The position numbers and the translations under genes are program-made. The notes under the pieces are model-generated. The model worked only from the letters and a program-made list of their open reading frames with translations, did not search any database and was not told the DNA's origin. From Acidobacteriota bacterium (GTDB taxonomy: Bacteria; Acidobacteriota; UBA4820; DSQY01), in the NCBI GenBank assembly GCA_040752915.1, contig JBFMHB010000030.1, positions 1 to 36,996 on the forward strand: 36,996 nt of DNA, read 5' to 3'. Below are positions 7,104 through 14,975 of this stretch, in pieces. Numbering within the stretch: position 1 is the first letter of the stretch; each line of letters opens with the position of its first letter.

Positions 7104-9758
7104 TCAGCGCCCTTCTCGCACGCTCAGGGGACCGAGCCCGAGGGCCTGAAGCGGCCCCTCGAGTTCTCTCCGGTCCCCCACGACCACCCAGGAGAGGCGT
7201 TCGGGGACGAGCACCTCGGCCCCGGCTTCGATCACCTGCTCCAGCCGTAAAGACCGGAGCGCGGAGAGGAACCGCGCGTGGAAATCGAGGGGGAGCCCGT
7301 ATCTCCACAGGGCCGCCAGCCCCCCGAGAAGCTGGGCCTGGGTCTCGAAGTTCTGGGGATGCCGCAGGATCAGGTTCTCCCGCGCCTTGACGAACTCCTC
7401 CTGGGTGACGGGCGAGCCGGAGAGGATCCGCTCGATCTCCCCGAGGACCTCCCGGATCGAGTCCACCGTCTTGTCCGCCTGCACCGCCGAGCCGAAGACC
7501 CACGGGCGGACTCCTGGCTTGGGATCCAGGTAGGCGTGGGCCCCGTAGGTGTACCCCTTGTCCTCCCGGAGGTTCATGTTGATCCGGCTCGTGAACTGCC
7601 CCCCGAGGACGGCGTTGAAGACGAGGAAGGCCGGGTCCCTCGGATCCAACCGGGACAGCGCGGGGAGCCCCGCGGAGATGTAGGCCTGGGGGGCTCCAGG
7701 TTTGTCCACGAGGAGGAAACCGCCTCCCGGAAGAAACCGATCCGGGTCGGGGTCCTCAGGAGGGGCGCCGGCCGGCGCCCACGATCCGAAGCTGGATTCG
7801 GCCGCGGTCAAGGCTTCTTCCCGGCTCACGTCCCCCACGAAGGCGAGGAGCATCCGCCCGGGATGGTACCGATCCCCATGGAACCCCACGGCCTCTTCAC
7901 GGCGGAAGGACTCCAGGCCGTCCGGATAGCCGTCCGTGGGATGGCCATAAGGCGAGGCCTCGCCGAAGAGGAGGGCCTTGAGGGCGCGGTCCCCCAGTTC
8001 CGGGGCCTCGTCCAGGCGCCTGAGGAGGGATGCCAGATGCTCCTTGCGGACGCGTTCCACATCCTCCGGACGGAAATCGGGCCGGAGCAGGACGTCCGAC
8101 AGGAGGGCCATGCCCTCCCCCAGACGCTCCCGCAACAGGGTGAGGGAGAGAGTCACCTTTTCCGCGTCCACCCGGGTGGCCAGCGCGGTGGCCATGCGCT
8201 TCTGCCGTATCGCCAGGGCCACCGCGTCCTGGCCCGCCGCCGCCTCGTCCAGGAGCCCCGCGGTGAAAAAGGCCAGCCCCGGCCGATCGGGGGGATCCTG
8301 GGCGCTGCCCGCCTCGAGCACGGCCGCCACGGAGACCAGCGGCACCGTCGGGTCCGTCAGGGTCCAGACGTCGATGCCGTTCTTCAGCCTGTCTCTGCAG
8401 ACCTCTGGGAAGGCGAAGGGCCGAGCCTCTCCCGCCGCGGGGAGCTTCCCCCGTTCGAGGGCGGAAGGCCGAGGTCGGGCGGGGACGACGGAAACGGCGG
8501 CGAAGCCGTCCCGGCGGAGGAACCGGCGCGCCGCGTCCGCCACATCCTCGGCGGACACCCGGGCGTAGCGGTCGAACTCCTTCACGAGGCCGCCGGGATC
8601 GCCCCCGAAGACCTCGTAGTAGTTGAGCATGTCGCTTACGCTGCCGAAGCCCCCAACCATCTGGAGGCGTTTCAGAACACCCACGGTGAGGGAATCCACG
8701 GCGGCCCGGACCTCTTCGGGCGCCACGCCATCCCGCCCGAGGCGTTCCATCTCCTCCCACAGAGCGTCTTCCGCTCGTTCGAGGGAAATTCCGGGGCGCA
8801 CCGTCACCACCGCCTGAAACGAGCCCGCGACCTCGCCCGCCAGGTGGCCGCACCAGACCGACTGGGCCAGGTTCTCGTCGATCTGCATCCGCTTCATCAG
8901 TCGAGAGTCCTTCCCCGTGGCCAGAACATAGGCCAGGACGGAGAGGGTGGCGTCCTCCGGGGTCAGGTGACAGACCGTGGGCCAGGCCAGGGTGAGGCGC
9001 GACAGCTGGACCCGGTCCTCGACCACCTCCCGGAAGGGCTTGCTCAGGATAGGGATCCATGGCGTCACCGGCGAGACCGTCGGGCCCGCGGGAATCTCGC
9101 CGAATAGACGACCCACCTGATCGAGCGCCCGCGCGGGATCCACATCGCCCGCAACGCAGAGGGTCGCATTGCTGGGCGTGTAGTACTTGGAGAAAAAGGC
9201 GTGGACGTCCTCCAGGGACGCGGCGTCAAGGTCCGCCATGGAACCGATGACGGGATGGTGGTAGGGGTGCCCCTCCGGATAAAGGTTGGCCAGGAGGACT
9301 TCCTCGGCCACGCCGTAGGGCTCGTTCTCCACGGTCTGACGCCGTTCGTTCTTCACCACCTCCCGCTGGTTGTCCAACTTCTCCTGGGTCAGGCCGGGGA
9401 GGAGCCACCCCATGCGGTCGGCCTCCAGAAAGAGGGCGCGCTCCAGGTAGGACGCCGGTACGACCTCCCAGTAATTGGTCCGGTCCTCCGAGGTGGACCC
9501 GTTGAGCCGCGCCCCGACTTCCTCCAGGGAACGGAAGTAATCCTCCGGACTGTGGGCGGACCCCTGGAACATCATGTGCTCGAACAGGTGCGCGAGGCCC
9601 GTCCGGCCAGGCTTCTCGTCCTTGCTCCCCACGTGGTACCAGATGTCCACCGCGGCCTGAGGCAGGCGGTGGTCTTCATACAGGATCAGCGTAAGGCCGT
9701 TAGGAAGGCGGTGCTTTTCGAAGCGGAGTCGAAATCGGTTCGATGCGTCGGGGGCCAT
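7104..9758 (-). CDS. M16-family zinc metallopeptidase, two-domain single chain
   Basis: An 884-residue insulinase/pitrilysin-family peptidase made of two tandem M16 halves, each with its own peptidase-like and C-terminal domain. The N-terminal half has the inverted zinc motif HLFEH (H57, E60, H61) and a third ligand at E138, 76 residues on. The C-terminal half (from about 455) has no HxxEH, as is normal for the structural half. No signal peptide is visible, so it is probably cytoplasmic. The role may be degradation of small peptides or organelle-peptidase-like processing; this is inferred. The ATG at 9758 is preceded by AGGAGG on the minus strand. An in-frame extension upstream to 9989 is rejected because it is arginine-rich, non-family sequence that crosses the promoter of the divergent lipoprotein gene. 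Confidence 0.92.
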   Translation of the reverse strand: MAPDASNRFRLRFEKHRLPNGLTLILYEDHRLPQAAVDIWYHVGSKDEKPGRTGLAHLFEHMMFQGSAHSPEDYFRSLEEVGARLNGSTSEDRTNYWEVVPASYLERALFLEADRMGWLLPGLTQEKLDNQREVVKNERRQTVENEPYGVAEEVLLANLYPEGHPYHHPVIGSMADLDAASLEDVHAFFSKYYTPSNATLCVAGDVDPARALDQVGRLFGEIPAGPTVSPVTPWIPILSKPFREVVEDRVQLSRLTLAWPTVCHLTPEDATLSVLAYVLATGKDSRLMKRMQIDENLAQSVWCGHLAGEVAGSFQAVVTVRPGISLERAEDALWEEMERLGRDGVAPEEVRAAVDSLTVGVLKRLQMVGGFGSVSDMLNYYEVFGGDPGGLVKEFDRYARVSAEDVADAARRFLRRDGFAAVSVVPARPRPSALERGKLPAAGEARPFAFPEVCRDRLKNGIDVWTLTDPTVPLVSVAAVLEAGSAQDPPDRPGLAFFTAGLLDEAAAGQDAVALAIRQKRMATALATRVDAEKVTLSLTLLRERLGEGMALLSDVLLRPDFRPEDVERVRKEHLASLLRRLDEAPELGDRALKALLFGEASPYGHPTDGYPDGLESFRREEAVGFHGDRYHPGRMLLAFVGDVSREEALTAAESSFGSWAPAGAPPEDPDPDRFLPGGGFLLVDKPGAPQAYISAGLPALSRLDPRDPAFLVFNAVLGGQFTSRINMNLREDKGYTYGAHAYLDPKPGVRPWVFGSAVQADKTVDSIREVLGEIERILSGSPVTQEEFVKARENLILRHPQNFETQAQLLGGLAALWRYGLPLDFHARFLSALRSLRLEQVIEAGAEVLVPERLSWVVVGDRRELEGPLQALGLGPLSVREGR

Positions 9759-9802
9759 GGGCGAACCTCCTGAGCCGGCGCGGCGGATCGGGTCGGGTGG
9801 CG

Positions 9803-9811
9803 AGTATACCA
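9803..9811 (-). promoter_or_regulatory. Candidate extended -10 promoter of the M16 peptidase gene
   Basis: On the minus strand the bases read TGGTATACT, a TGn extended -10 with a -10 hexamer matching consensus at five of six positions. No good -35 is seen, as is common for extended -10 promoters. The predicted start lies about 38 bases before the ATG at 9758. Confidence 0.45.
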
Positions 9812-9856
9812 GAGGAAGCCTCGGTGCGACCTGGGCGCGGCGCGGACCGGCTCCCC

Positions 9857-9885
9857 TTGCCGGTCTCGAGCGGACATGGTACGTT
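9857..9885 (+). promoter_or_regulatory. Weak candidate promoter of the lipoprotein gene
   Basis: TTGCCG (9857-9862) and TACGTT (9880-9885) are separated by 17 bases, ahead of the ATG at 9913. Hexamer matches are modest, and this is the best pair I found in the divergent gap. Confidence 0.3.
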
Positions 9886-9912
9886 GAGTCATCTTTGATG
9901 GGAGTCCTGACC

Positions 9913-10500
9913 ATGAGAAAATGGCTCGTCGTCCTTCTCGGCGCCACGCTCGTCGTCCTCCTGGCCTCCTGCAACCTGTCAAACCTCATGAAAGGCGGTC
10001 AACAGGAGACCAATGAGGTGGCCAACGAACCCGCGTCCCCGCCCGAAACCGAGACGCCTCCGTCCGCCACCACGCCCTCGGGCACCCAGACCACCCGGCC
10101 CACCACCCCCTCCACTCAGGGATCGACCCGCCCCACGACCCCGTCCACTCAGGGAACGACCCCGTCCACCCAGCCGGTGACGCCGCCGCCCGCCGAGGTC
10201 CGCGAAGCCAAGGCTTTCCTTGGCGTCATCTTCATCACCGACCTCAAGGAGGGCATGTTCCGCGTCAAGTCCGATACGGACACGCTCCTGGATCACAGCT
10301 TCTCGGGAAAGGACATCCGGGTTGAGCGGGAACTCAAGGTCCCCGCCGGCACGCAGACCTTGAAATTCATCGTCATCAACAAAGCGGGGGCCCGCGGCAT
10401 TCGGACCCTCGACGTGAATTACAAGCCCCGCACGCACCATACGGTCCGGGTGGTCTGCAAGGAGTCTCCCGGCAACATCGCCCTGGAGATCCTGGAGTAG
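9913..10500 (+). CDS. Putative lipoprotein with Thr/Pro-rich linker
   Basis: A 195-residue protein with a lipoprotein signal peptide. It has MRK, a hydrophobic core and the lipobox LLASC, so the lipidated cysteine would be C20 followed by Asn, which does not match the inner-membrane Asp retention rule. Residues about 30-95 are low-complexity with repeated Thr/Pro/Ser units (TTPSTQG recurs), a typical periplasmic spacer. The C-terminal ~90 residues form a small globular domain with a GV-type start, alternating beta strands and a single Cys near the end. I do not recognise this domain. ATG 9913 is chosen over an upstream ATG at 9898 because GGGAG at 9900-9904 is well spaced for it. A strong hairpin follows the stop, so the gene is probably monocistronic. 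Confidence 0.82.
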   Translation: MRKWLVVLLGATLVVLLASCNLSNLMKGGQQETNEVANEPASPPETETPPSATTPSGTQTTRPTTPSTQGSTRPTTPSTQGTTPSTQPVTPPPAEVREAKAFLGVIFITDLKEGMFRVKSDTDTLLDHSFSGKDIRVERELKVPAGTQTLKFIVINKAGARGIRTLDVNYKPRTHHTVRVVCKESPGNIALEILE

Positions 10501-10522
10501 ACCGGCCGGTTACGGAAACGGG

Positions 10523-10550
10523 GCGGCCGGCCTTGCAGGCCGGCCGCTTT
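10523..10550 (+). terminator. Probable rho-independent terminator after the lipoprotein gene
   Basis: A perfect 10-bp GC stem (GCGGCCGGCC / GGCCGGCCGC, 10523-10532 and 10538-10547) with a five-base loop is followed by TTTCGTC. The U-tract is short, as is common in high-GC genomes. It lies 22 bases past the stop codon. Confidence 0.65.
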
Positions 10551-10609
10551 CGTCTCCGGGGGAACAGTCCGGGGACTGAGGGCGTTTGAGGGAGCAGGGG
10601 AGCCTGCCC

Positions 10610-11008
10610 ATGCATCGAGCGAAAGCCGCCCTGGCCGCCGTCTTCGCGTCGTTTCTCCTGGGGGTGGCTCTATGGCCGGACGCCCCCGTCCCCTCCTTTC
10701 GCGATAAGATCCAGCCCATTCTGGACAGAGAGTGCGTCGAGTGCCACGGGCCCAAGCGCGCGAAGGCTCGGCTGGATCTCAGCGCGGGCCGCGCCCATTC
10801 GAACCTCGTCGGAGTCCCCTCCTCGGAACGGCCCGAAATCCTCCGCGTCAAGCCGGGCGACCCGGAAGCGTCCTATCTCTGGCTCAAGCTGGACCACCGC
10901 GCGCCGGAAGGGTCCGGCATGCCCAAGGGTCTTTTCCTCTCCAGGAGACTCTCCCGGGAGGATCTCGACCTGATCCGGCTCTGGATCCAGGCCGGAGCGC
11001 CCCACTAG
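10610..11008 (+). CDS. Exported mono-haem cytochrome-like protein (planctomycete cytochrome C motif)
   Basis: A 132-residue protein with a signal-peptide-like N-terminus (HRAKAALAAVFASFLLGVAL) and one haem-binding motif CVECH (C42, C45, H46). The context IQPILDRECVECHGPKRAKA, then RLDLSAG and PGDPEASYLWLKL, matches the planctomycete cytochrome C (PSCyt1-like) pattern. A methionine in GSGMPKG could be the distal haem ligand. It probably carries electrons, or serves as a haem domain, in the periplasm. In Planctomycetes this domain is often fused to large DUF1549/DUF1553 proteins; here it stands alone. ATG 10610 is preferred over an upstream in-frame TTG at 10586 because GGGGAG precedes it and the signal peptide then begins properly. 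Confidence 0.8.
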   Translation: MHRAKAALAAVFASFLLGVALWPDAPVPSFRDKIQPILDRECVECHGPKRAKARLDLSAGRAHSNLVGVPSSERPEILRVKPGDPEASYLWLKLDHRAPEGSGMPKGLFLSRRLSREDLDLIRLWIQAGAPH

Positions 11009-11033
11009 GCCGAGATCGGAGCACCCGCGGGAG

Positions 11034-11062
11034 TTGTCGCCCGGGGGGCACCGAATTACATT
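11034..11062 (+). promoter_or_regulatory. Candidate promoter of the GYD-domain gene
   Basis: TTGTCG (11034-11039) and TACATT (11057-11062) are separated by 17 bases, each matching consensus at four positions. The predicted start is about 20 bases before the ATG at 11091. Confidence 0.4.
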
Positions 11063-11090
11063 CCCACCAGACGCCGCGAGGGAGGATCTC

Positions 11091-11393
11091 ATGCCGCTGT
11101 TTGTTCTGATGACTCGTCTGGCCCCGGAAACCATGCACGACGCGGAGGGACGGAGGGCACGCGGAAAGGAATGGCTCAAGAAGGTCAAGGATGCGTGCCC
11201 GGAGGTCAAATGGCTGTCTCACTACGCGATCCTCGGTCCGTACGACTTCCTTGACATTTACGAAGCCCCGGACGCGGAGGCCGCCCACAAGGTTTCCCTC
11301 ATCACTCGGGCCCAGGGCGCGCTCCACGTGGAGAGCTGGCAGGCCCTGCCTTACGAGGACTACCTGCGCGTCCTCGGCCAAGTGAAGCCTTAG
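11091..11393 (+). CDS. GYD-domain small protein
   Basis: A 100-residue protein beginning MPLFVLMTRLAPETM. Residues about 40-60 read VKWLSHYAILGPYDFLDIYE, where the L-G-x-Y-D-F-L-x-I/V pattern is the hallmark of the GYD family (PF08734). The family has a ferredoxin-like fold similar to Lrp/AsnC effector domains; its function is not established. GGGAGG lies just upstream of the ATG. An in-frame extension to 11034 is rejected because it crosses the promoter and lacks family sequence. The next gene converges, and a hairpin at 11440-11464 separates them. Confidence 0.82.
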   Translation: MPLFVLMTRLAPETMHDAEGRRARGKEWLKKVKDACPEVKWLSHYAILGPYDFLDIYEAPDAEAAHKVSLITRAQGALHVESWQALPYEDYLRVLGQVKP

Positions 11394-11431
11394 ACCGAAT
11401 CCCGAGGGGGGATCCTGGAGGCCGGCGGGTG

Positions 11432-11464
11432 AAAAAGAAGAAGGGCCGGCAGGGCCGGCCCTTC
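11432..11464 (-). terminator. Rho-independent terminator of the coiled-coil protein gene
   Basis: A perfect 11-bp stem (11440-11450 with 11454-11464) has a three-base loop. Read on the minus strand it is followed by TTCTTTTT (11439-11432), a good U-tract for transcripts arriving from the gene at 12972-11500. The hairpin may also slow plus-strand transcription of the GYD gene, though no plus-strand U-tract follows. Confidence 0.7.
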
Positions 11465-11499
11465 GGGTGAACCTTTGGGGTCTCGCGCCGGGGGGAAGA

Positions 11500-12972
11500 T
11501 CAGCCCTCCGCGCGCTTGAGGCTCTGGAGGGCCGCCCCGAGCTTCTCCGACAGGACGTCGCCGAGGTTCAGACCCGCGGAGGGCGGAGGGGCGGAGGGAC
11601 GGGCCTCGGGCTTCTCCCGGCGCGGCGGCCGCTCGGCCGCCGGCTTCGGCTCGGGCGGCGGAACCGGAGGAGGAGCGTCCTTGCCCATCTTGGCCCGGAC
11701 CGTCCGGATCTTTTCCGAGAGTTCCTTTCCCGTCGCGTCCACGCCGGCGAGGCGCTTTCGCTTCTCCTCGACCCAGCCACGAAGCTTCTCCGCTCCGGCC
11801 GAGTCCTTGGACGCCCCCAGACGCCGTTCGAGGTCGGCGATCTCGGATTCGATCTTGGCCTTCAAGTCCTGATTCTTGTAGAAGGCCGTCTCCCAGCGGG
11901 TGAGGTGCTCCACCATCCGGTCGAGCCACTCGTGGTGCTTCTGCTTGCGCTCGACCTTGAGGGCTTCGATGCGCTCGGAGGACTTTCTCCAGGCAGCCCT
12001 CAGGATTCCGCGGACCCGCTCTTTCTCCGCCGGGGAGAGGGAGGACTCCTTGACCTCCGTCTGGAAGGTCCGGATCGCCGTCTGGACCCCGTGAGGGTCT
12101 TCACCCTCCGCTTGAGCGAGCAGAGATTCCGCCCTCTCTCTCAAGGCCGAGAGGATCTTTCCCCGAACCGCCTTTCGCCTGGACTTGATGACCTCCCGGA
12201 CCTCGACCCACTTGGCCCAGCACGCTTCCCGGTCTTCCCGGACGAGCCGCGCGTCCAGCGTTTCGGCAGGGGGGGCACCCCCCTCCTCGGAGGGCGCGGG
12301 TCCGGAGCCCGGGTTCGTTTTCATCAGGTTCAGGGCGTCGTTCAGGAGGGCCTGGGCCCTGTCCAGATCGGCCTCCGGGCACTCGGGGGAGAGACAGGCC
12401 TCGGCGGCCTGGATGGCTGCCTCGATGTGGGCTCGCTTCTTGGCCGACTCCTCCCGGGTCTTGGCCCGTTCCCCCTCTTGAAAGGCCCGTGTCGCCTCGC
12501 AGAAACCGTGGAAGTCGTTCCACAAGGCCTCCCGGTCTTTGGCCTCCAGGGGTTTGAAGGTCTTGAACATGGAGGTGATTTCCCGGGCGTGGGCCCAGAA
12601 TTCCGCGAAGGAGACGGGGGCGTCGGCCTGAATGTGAGCCCGCAGCTTCTCGATTTCGGCGCGGATCACCTCCGCGTTGGCGTGGGCGATCTGAAGCCAT
12701 CGCTCCCGGTCCAGGTCGGACCCCTTCTTGGTCGGCTCCGCGGGGGCCCCGCCGCCGGACGAAGGAGCGGGTTGCTCACCAGGGGATGCCGGCGAGGGAC
12801 CGGAGCCGTCCGGCGCCTCCCGAGGAGAGAGCCCGGCCGTCGGCGCCGAAACCTCCTCCGGCGTCCCCGGCTGAGCTTCCGAGAGCGACTCCGCCTGATC
12901 TCTGGGAGCTTCGGGAAGGTCGGTGGGAGTAAGGGGGGTGGGGTTCGGGTCCTGGCTGAGCTCGTCGGTCAT
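11500..12972 (-). CDS. Coiled-coil protein, weakly DUF349-like
   Basis: A 490-residue cytoplasmic protein with three parts. Residues 1-85 are acidic, Pro/Ser-rich and probably disordered. Residues about 85-420 are highly charged alpha-helix with heptad character. Residues about 420-465 are Pro/Arg/Lys-rich, and a short C-terminal segment (LNLGDVLSEKLGAALQSLK) looks like an interaction helix. Recurrent blocks with Trp followed by a Phe/Arg-rich helix (REALWNDFHGFCEATRAFQE; RAAWRKSSERIEALKVERKQ) recall the DUF349 repeat, but this is by eye only. No catalytic motif is seen. AGGAGG precedes the ATG. The gene has the best sigma-70 promoter in the window, about 250 bases upstream, and a clear terminator, so it is an expressed single-gene unit. 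Function unknown. Confidence 0.8.
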   Translation of the reverse strand: MTDELSQDPNPTPLTPTDLPEAPRDQAESLSEAQPGTPEEVSAPTAGLSPREAPDGSGPSPASPGEQPAPSSGGGAPAEPTKKGSDLDRERWLQIAHANAEVIRAEIEKLRAHIQADAPVSFAEFWAHAREITSMFKTFKPLEAKDREALWNDFHGFCEATRAFQEGERAKTREESAKKRAHIEAAIQAAEACLSPECPEADLDRAQALLNDALNLMKTNPGSGPAPSEEGGAPPAETLDARLVREDREACWAKWVEVREVIKSRRKAVRGKILSALRERAESLLAQAEGEDPHGVQTAIRTFQTEVKESSLSPAEKERVRGILRAAWRKSSERIEALKVERKQKHHEWLDRMVEHLTRWETAFYKNQDLKAKIESEIADLERRLGASKDSAGAEKLRGWVEEKRKRLAGVDATGKELSEKIRTVRAKMGKDAPPPVPPPEPKPAAERPPRREKPEARPSAPPPSAGLNLGDVLSEKLGAALQSLKRAEG

Positions 12973-13232
12973 GGGAACCTCCTGCTGGGTTCCGCCGCAC
13001 CCCGAAGGGCCGGCGCGTAGGCGAAGGGGTCTTTGGCCGCGGCGCCCTTCTTCCCCTCATCGCTCGGGGAGCGCCGCCGGCGTCGTTCGCCGGGCCTTCC
13101 TGGCCCGGAGAACGGTCTTGGCATTTCCCGGTCGGTGGGGAACCGGGGCGGCGGAAGTACCGGGAAGTGAGGTGGTTTCTCCGAAGGGAAAAGGGCCTCG
13201 CTCCCGTCCGGGGACCGAAGCCCCCACGGGCG
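12973..13232 (-). promoter_or_regulatory. Long 5' leader of the coiled-coil gene
   Basis: If transcription starts at about 13226, the mRNA has an untranslated leader of roughly 250 bases. It contains a perfect 7-bp hairpin, CCGGGCC/GGCCCGG with a five-base loop (13090-13108), and other GC-rich pairings. I do not recognise a known riboswitch or a leader peptide with confidence. Open frames across this stretch are short or arginine-rich and look like GC artefacts. Confidence 0.35.
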
Positions 13233-13261
13233 AAGATATCAGCGCCGCAAGGCCCTGTCAA
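13233..13261 (-). promoter_or_regulatory. Consensus sigma-70 promoter of the coiled-coil gene
   Basis: On the minus strand a perfect TTGACA (13261-13256), a 17-base spacer and TATCTT (13238-13233) are seen. This is the closest sigma-70 consensus match I found in the window. It lies in the divergent gap shared with the HD-GYP gene and points towards the gene at 12972. Confidence 0.6.
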
Positions 13262-13361
13262 GAACGGCCGGCGACGCCGCCGCTCCGCACAGGAGAGGCC
13301 TGGACAGCGGCGGGGTTGTGGGGCATTCTGAGGGGGCGATCCAGGATCCGCGGGGAGACCG

Positions 13362-14960
13362 ATGACCCGAGACCGGGAGTTCGACGACCAGGCGCTGATT
13401 CTCGATCAGCTCACGGAAGTGAGCCTGGCCCTGTCCACCGAGAGGGACTTCCGGAAACTTCTGGACCTGATCCTGTCCAGGGCCCTGCTCCTGGCCCGGT
13501 GCGACGCGGGGAGCCTCTACATACGCGTCCCCGACGACGACCCGGAGAACCCAGGCCCTCCGCGCCTGCGCTTCGTGGCCGCCCAGAACGCCTCCGTGGC
13601 CTTCCGCTTCCGCGAAGCCGAACTCCCCATCACGGAGAGGAGCCTCGCGGGCCATGCGGCCCTCACGGGGGAGCCTCTCCTCATCGAGGACGCCTACGCC
13701 ATTCCCGCTTCGGCTCCCTACCGCTTCAACGCCGGGTTCGACCGCGAGACGGGCTACCGCACGCGCTCCCTTCTGGTCCTTCCCATGACGAACCCCAAGG
13801 GCGAGGTGACGGGCGTCCTCCAGCTCATCAACCGCAAGCGGGACCCTACGGCCCTGCTCGACTCCCCGCAGGCCGTCGAACGGGAGGTCGTCCCCTTCGA
13901 CGCCGCCACCACGCGGCTCATGAAGGCCGTGGGGAGCCTGGCGGCGGTGGCGGTGGACAACGCGCGCCTCTACGAAAACATCGAGCGTCTCTTCGAGGGC
14001 TTCGTGAAGGCCTCGGTGACGGCCATCGAGCAGCGCGACCCCACCACCTCGGGACACTCCCTCCGGGTGTCGGCTCTCTGCGTCGGGCTGGCCGAGGCGG
14101 CGGGCCGGGAGGAAAGGGGGGCCCTCGCCGGAATCTCCTTTTCGGACGAGCAGGTGCGGGAACTCCGGTACGCGGCCCTCCTCCACGACTTCGGCAAGGT
14201 CGGCGTGCGCGAGCACGTCCTGGTCAAGGCGAAGAAGCTCTACCCTTTCGAAATGGAGAGGATCGAAACGCGCCTCGAAGTAGCCCGCCTTCACAGGGAA
14301 CGAGCCATCCTTCTACAGAAGGTGGAGGCCGCCCTGGGGAGCGATCCGGACAGGGCGGCTCGCCTCGCCGCCCTCGACCGGGCTCTGGCCTTTTCGGAGT
14401 CGGACCTCGCGCGCTTCCGCGAGACGATCCTCCGGGCCAACGAGCCCACGGTCCTTCCGGAAGGAGACTTCTCCACCTTGCAGGAGATCGCCGCGGCCTC
14501 CTTCACCGATCGCGAGGGGCGTCCACACGCCCTCCTGGAACCGAGGGAGGTGGCCATTCTCTCCATACGAAAGGGCAGCCTCACCGAGGAGGAGCGCCTG
14601 GAAATCGAAAGCCACGTGACCCACACTTACGAGTTCCTGAAGAAGATCCCTTGGACCGGCGAGCTCCGCCGCATCCCGGAGATCGCCTTCGCGCACCACG
14701 AGAAGATCAACGGGCGAGGGTACCCGCGCCGGGTCTCCGGGACGGAGATCCCCGTTCAATCCCGCATCATGACCGTCGCCGACATATATGACGCCCTCTC
14801 CGCCTCGGACAGACCGTACAAGCGGGCCGTCCCTCCCGAACGCGCCCTCGCCATCCTGGAAGAGGAGGCCCGCGACGGCTTCCTCGATCCGGATCTCGTG
14901 GGCCTCTTCATCGGCGCCCGCATCTGGACGACCGTGGGCACGGGAAGCCTGCGGGCCTAG
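13362..14960 (+). CDS. GAF-HD-GYP protein, probable c-di-GMP phosphodiesterase
   Basis: A 532-residue soluble protein. A GAF domain spans about 20-205 (LLARCDAGSLYIR, LAGHAALTGEPLLIEDAY, LLVLPMTNPKGEVTGVLQLI). The HD-GYP domain follows: H232 in SGHSLRVSALC, H275-D276 in LLHDFGKVG, H445-H446-E447 and the GYP motif GRGYP (451-455), then DIYDALSASDRPYKRA. The catalytic metal-binding residues appear intact, so hydrolysis of cyclic di-GMP is likely. The spacing between HD and HHE is about 170 residues, against roughly 60-70 in typical members. The extra ~100 residues (about 295-395) are charged and helical. The GAF domain presumably senses a small ligand. GGGGAG precedes the ATG. The PAS-GGDEF gene at 29066-28137 could be the opposing synthase. 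Small genes follow closely in the same direction. Confidence 0.9.
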   Translation: MTRDREFDDQALILDQLTEVSLALSTERDFRKLLDLILSRALLLARCDAGSLYIRVPDDDPENPGPPRLRFVAAQNASVAFRFREAELPITERSLAGHAALTGEPLLIEDAYAIPASAPYRFNAGFDRETGYRTRSLLVLPMTNPKGEVTGVLQLINRKRDPTALLDSPQAVEREVVPFDAATTRLMKAVGSLAAVAVDNARLYENIERLFEGFVKASVTAIEQRDPTTSGHSLRVSALCVGLAEAAGREERGALAGISFSDEQVRELRYAALLHDFGKVGVREHVLVKAKKLYPFEMERIETRLEVARLHRERAILLQKVEAALGSDPDRAARLAALDRALAFSESDLARFRETILRANEPTVLPEGDFSTLQEIAAASFTDREGRPHALLEPREVAILSIRKGSLTEEERLEIESHVTHTYEFLKKIPWTGELRRIPEIAFAHHEKINGRGYPRRVSGTEIPVQSRIMTVADIYDALSASDRPYKRAVPPERALAILEEEARDGFLDPDLVGLFIGARIWTTVGTGSLRA

Positions 14961-14975
14961 GCGCGTCCCTCCGCC

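Noticed and set aside
7278-9107. A 609-codon plus-strand frame opposite the M16 gene
   Set aside because: It is antisense to a clear M16 peptidase, and its composition is typical of GC shadow frames.
7104-9758. Two separate M16 genes fused by error
   Set aside because: Single-chain two-domain M16 peptidases with one active half are common, and the frame is continuous with family sequence throughout.
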